NCBI GenBank assembly: GCA_937967665.1
Contig: CALBSZ010000111.1
Span: 1 to 7,339, forward strand
Direction: 5' to 3'
Length of the DNA stretch: 7,339 bases
DNA from: an uncultured Planctomycetaceae bacterium
GTDB taxonomy: Bacteria > Planctomycetota > Planctomycetia > Pirellulales > Pirellulaceae
Part shown: piece by piece, positions 5,710-7,339 of the stretch
Layout: the number at the start of each line of letters is the position of its first letter
How positions within the stretch are numbered: the first letter of the stretch is position 1
Translations under genes and position numbers: made by a program
The notes under the pieces: model-generated
What the model was told of the DNA's origin: nothing
The model's database searches: none
The model's input: the letters and a program-made list of their open reading frames with translations, nothing else

Positions 5710-5927
5710 TCCGACACGCCGTTGTGAAAACCAATTGACGCCCGCTCGCAGCCAGCGTTGTCTAGCTCGAATGCCTGAAACCACTCGTGACATCTCGAGC
5801 GACCATTCCACCACGAGACCTTGTATTGAATGTCCGACTCACCACTGACCATGACATCCGTGACGGTCCCCTGGACGTCCTCGGCCAAGTCAACCTGCGT
5901 TCCGGGCTTAATCACGTTCATAGTCAT
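5706..5927 (-). CDS. Small SH3-like beta-barrel protein
   Basis: This 73-residue protein shows a pattern of short strands: IKPGTQVDLAEDVQGTVTDV, then SDIQYKVSWWNGRSRCHEWF and AFEL. A basic turn, a GxV strand, a YxVSWW strand and a final short strand ending in FEL are typical of SH3-like or Tudor-like barrels, including small phage proteins of this type. Binding to a protein or nucleic acid is the likely activity, but the partner is unknown. It starts in an ATGA overlap with the upstream secreted protein and ends in an ATGA overlap with the peptidase, so all three are translationally coupled. A second ATG two codons in could also be used. The tail after about residue 55 looks unstructured. Confidence 0.65.
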   Translation of the reverse strand: MTMNVIKPGTQVDLAEDVQGTVTDVMVSGESDIQYKVSWWNGRSRCHEWFQAFELDNAGCERASIGFHNGVSE

Positions 5928-6583
5928 TTGTGTTTCTCGATCACCTTGAGGAAGTCTTCGTACGTCTTTGGCAGCGAATGAACGCCGAGCACCTTGTCAT
6001 CGTCTCCCAAGCACACGACGGAAGGAACGGAATCTACGGCGGCGATTATCGGCTTGAGAATCCGACTGTCGGTGTCTTTGTCCACGATCAGCAGGGGGTG
6101 GCCTTTGTATGACCGAAGCTTGATTAGCTGCGACTGACTCGGGTTGCGGCTGGCCGTCTCGTAGACGATCACGATGCGCCGCAACCCCTTCGTAGGGTCC
6201 GGATCAGGCGGGTCAGGACCTGGTGGGTCCGGATCAGGCGCGGAACCTGGAATGGTGACAACCAGGTGGCTCGGCTGCTCTTCCTCGGCGACGAATTGGA
6301 TAACCGCATACGGGCCCGGCGAACCGACGAAGGAACATTTCTTGCCGCCATCCTGGACGATCGTGCGCCGAAAGTTGATGGACGTGGTGCCGATCGTCGT
6401 CGAGGCAACCGTGGTGGTTTGCTTGACCGTGATGGTAGCCGGGCCGATCACGACCCATTTGCCCGTCTTGTCGCTTTCGACCGTGACGAAGTCGTCGCGC
6501 TGGACCTGGCCAGCAACCTTCAGTTCGGCCGCCGTCAGCCACGCGACCAGCAGCATCCAGATTGCCAGCGATTTCCGAAACAT
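5924..6583 (-). CDS. Secreted protein with thioredoxin-like C-terminal domain
   Basis: The 219-residue product has a signal peptide (FRK then SLAIWMLLVAWLTAA, residues 2-19) without a lipobox, so export by signal peptidase I is expected. A beta-rich domain follows (about 28-112), then a Pro/Asp linker (PDPDPPGPDPPDPDP, 116-130), then a thioredoxin-like domain (135-219) with strand RRIVIVYET, strand HPLLIVDKD, a probable cis-proline at SVPSVV (185-190) and a final helix YEDFLKVIEK. The place of the CxxC motif holds ETASRNPSQ, so redox activity is not expected. The start is the ATG at 6583, preceded by GGAG seven bases upstream; a TTG at 6631 lies inside the terminator hairpin and is rejected. 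Such linkers are common in planctomycete exported proteins, which may indicate host gene capture. Function is unknown. Confidence 0.7.
   Translation of the reverse strand: MFRKSLAIWMLLVAWLTAAELKVAGQVQRDDFVTVESDKTGKWVVIGPATITVKQTTTVASTTIGTTSINFRRTIVQDGGKKCSFVGSPGPYAVIQFVAEEEQPSHLVVTIPGSAPDPDPPGPDPPDPDPTKGLRRIVIVYETASRNPSQSQLIKLRSYKGHPLLIVDKDTDSRILKPIIAAVDSVPSVVCLGDDDKVLGVHSLPKTYEDFLKVIEKHK
6195..6240 (-). repeat. Direct repeat encoding the Pro/Asp linker
   Basis: A 16-bp sequence (GGGTCCGGATCAGGCG on the plus strand) occurs at 6195-6210 and again at 6225-6240, exactly 30 bp apart. It encodes the PDPDP parts of the linker in the secreted protein. The spacing is a multiple of three, so gain or loss of a unit would keep the frame and change linker length. 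Confidence 0.85.
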
Positions 6584-6616
6584 TGCGGTCTCCGTCTGGT
6601 AGGCTGAACAGCGGCA

Positions 6617-6687
6617 GGCCCGGCGCAACAAAAAAACGACAGCATGGTGGTTATGGCACCATAACTGCCGTTTGTTGCGTTCGGGCC
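6617..6687 (-). terminator. Intrinsic terminator nested in 71-bp inverted repeat
   Basis: On the minus strand the inner hairpin has arms CGGCAG and CTGTCG (one G-T pair), then a short internal mismatch, then ATGGTG and CACCAT around a seven-base loop. It is followed at once by seven T (6630-6636), the form of a Rho-independent terminator. Outside this, GGCCCG and CGCAACAAA in the left arm pair with TTTGTTGCG and CGGGCC in the right arm, so the whole 71 bases fold into one long imperfect hairpin with four of the T bulged. It would end transcripts coming from the HD gene. The next gene starts only 47 bases after the T-run, and I see no clear promoter there, so termination may be partial or regulated. 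Confidence 0.75.
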
Positions 6688-6699
6688 GTCCTTGGATGA

Positions 6700-6813
6700 T
6701 CAGTCCAAAGCGCCGTTGTCCGTGCTTGGTTCCCCCAGATTATCACGATCTGGGCGGGATGCGTCCAGTGATGCTTCCAAAGCCGCGGTTGGGTTCGTTC
6801 CTTGGTGGTCCAT
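6700..6813 (-). CDS. Alternative 37-residue micro-ORF, acidic
   Basis: An ATG at 6813, with GAG eight bases upstream, opens a 37-residue frame. It would encode an acidic, soluble peptide (MDHQGTNPTAALEASLDAS...) that ends just before the large inverted repeat. The composition looks more protein-like than that of the overlapping 27-residue frame, but the ribosome-binding site is weaker. I cannot decide between them. Confidence 0.25.
   Translation of the reverse strand: MDHQGTNPTAALEASLDASRPDRDNLGEPSTDNGALD
6734..6754. promoter_or_regulatory. Short dyad between HD gene and terminator
   Basis: CCCAGAT and ATCTGGG form a 7-bp inverted repeat with a seven-base centre. In the minus-strand transcript it would form a small hairpin; as DNA it could be a dimer-binding operator. 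The stop codon of the 27-codon micro-ORF lies in its loop. It is followed by no T-run, so it is not a second terminator. Confidence 0.35.
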
Positions 6814-6826
6814 ACGTGTCACTCAT
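6743..6826 (-). CDS. Candidate 27-residue micro-ORF after HD gene
   Basis: This ORF starts in an ATGA overlap with the HD gene stop, a style seen in three other places here, and is preceded by AAGGTGG with a four-base spacer. It would encode a basic, Pro/Gly-rich peptide starting MSDTYGPPRNEPNRGFGS. It resembles nothing I know. The good start signals are the main support; the peptide is too short to judge by composition. It overlaps the alternative ORF at 6700-6813 in another frame, and at most one of the two is probably real. Confidence 0.35.
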   Translation of the reverse strand: MSDTYGPPRNEPNRGFGSITGRIPPRS

Positions 6827-7339
6827 GAAACCACCTTCAAGCCGGCACGAACGCATTCCATGAGGAATTGTGCTGTCGCATCCTCGCCCATGCCCATGGT
6901 GGCGCCCAGCTTCCAAGAAGGCGGTTCGGGAAGTTCAATCCACGGCTTTGGGTGTGGCCCCATCAAGTCTCGGCTTTCGTGGGCCATCGCTATCAGATCG
7001 GCGTATTTGATTTCTTCCGCATAAAAGTCGCCCACCGGAAACTCGAAGTGATCGGCGATCGCCCGATCGGCCGCGTGTTCTAGCCGGCGAATGAGATTGT
7101 CGCTCAAGCTGTTGATGAGTTCTTTGGTTGGCTTGCAGACGTCGCCCAGCCCGGTGTAAACCTCGTGCGCGTCATGAAGCAGTGCCGCTACTCGCAACTC
7201 ATCTGGGACAAGCCTGGAGACGTAGACGCTGTGTTCAGCAACCGTGTACGGATCCTTGGTGTGCCCACCAAATCGGCACATCCTTCCGAAAACGACTCCT
7301 ATTTCGATCAACGAGACTGGAATCTCGTCGCTGCCGATA
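6823..7339 (-). CDS. HD-domain phosphohydrolase, 5' partial
   Basis: The frame is open to the window edge, so the true start lies beyond 7339; an in-frame TTG at 7311 is not needed. The visible part carries the family signature CRFGGHT, then YTVAEHSVYVSRLV, then the HD motif in AALLHDAHEVYTG, and later a conserved Asp in EIKYADLIAMAHE. His, His-Asp and Asp of this kind bind metal in HD phosphohydrolases. Related small HD proteins (YfbR-like and phage relatives) remove phosphate from deoxynucleoside monophosphates, so a role in nucleotide metabolism is likely; the exact substrate is inference. About 171 residues are seen, and the missing N-terminus is probably short, because CRFGGHT usually lies near the start in relatives. 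The gene is followed by a micro-ORF region and a terminator, which sets it apart from the late block. Confidence 0.85.
   Translation of the reverse strand, partial: IGSDEIPVSLIEIGVVFGRMCRFGGHTKDPYTVAEHSVYVSRLVPDELRVAALLHDAHEVYTGLGDVCKPTKELINSLSDNLIRRLEHAADRAIADHFEFPVGDFYAEEIKYADLIAMAHESRDLMGPHPKPWIELPEPPSWKLGATMGMGEDATAQFLMECVRAGLKVVS

Noticed and set aside
5710..5814. Upstream GTG start that would lengthen the peptidase by 35 residues
   Set aside because: It would overlap the SH3-like gene by 109 bases. The ATG at 5709 forms an ATGA overlap as in neighbouring gene pairs, and the extra residues show no signal or domain.
6584..6631. TTG start that would lengthen the secreted protein by 16 residues
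   Set aside because: The TTG lies inside the T-run of the terminator, and the extra residues would precede a normal signal peptide. The ATG at 6583 has GGAG at good spacing.

Overview
This window looks like part of the late region of a tailed phage or prophage. Every supported gene is on the minus strand, so transcription runs from high to low coordinates. The genes are small and tightly packed, with many ATGA, TGATG and TAATG stop/start overlaps and Shine-Dalgarno sites placed inside the preceding gene. The host is probably a planctomycete, but this is inference. It rests on a beta-helix protein opening with YVDSNATGANDGTSW, a Pro/Asp-rich linker in a secreted protein, and the overall protein style. 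No rRNA, tRNA, CRISPR array, integrase or transposase is visible.

The order of transcription is as follows. A 5'-truncated HD-domain phosphohydrolase (6823-7339) is followed by a short region with two candidate micro-ORFs, a small dyad, and a 71-bp nested inverted repeat that contains a good intrinsic terminator (6617-6687). Next come a secreted two-domain protein with a thioredoxin-like C-terminus lacking CxxC (5924-6583), an SH3-like small protein (5706-5927), a papain-like cysteine peptidase (4999-5709), a 66-residue basic/helical protein (4699-4899), a BhlA/UviB-like holin candidate (4367-4591) and a stand-alone CheY-like receiver (4036-4386). A structural block follows: a conserved phage protein (3600-4034), a 96-residue helical protein (3298-3588), a beta-helix tail-spike-like protein (2028-3290), a repeat protein with nine 20-residue units (1264-2028), a Gp77-like fiber-tail adaptor candidate (923-1264), two small unknown proteins (615-923, 356-601) and an HNH endonuclease (35-331). 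In many phages an HNH gene sits beside the terminase genes, so packaging genes may lie just beyond position 1.

The lysis or cell-exit candidates (peptidase, holin-like protein) sit directly before the structural block. The receiver lies between the two and overlaps the holin gene. The most interesting observations are: (1) a complete, phosphorylatable-looking receiver domain embedded in a phage late operon; (2) an in-frame TAA that cuts the papain-like peptidase just before its last expected beta-strand, which is still encoded intact after the stop; (3) a protein built almost wholly from three classes of tandem repeat; and (4) the nested hairpin/terminator, whose outer arms pair through the T-run. 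All calls come from reading the sequence; no database search was possible.
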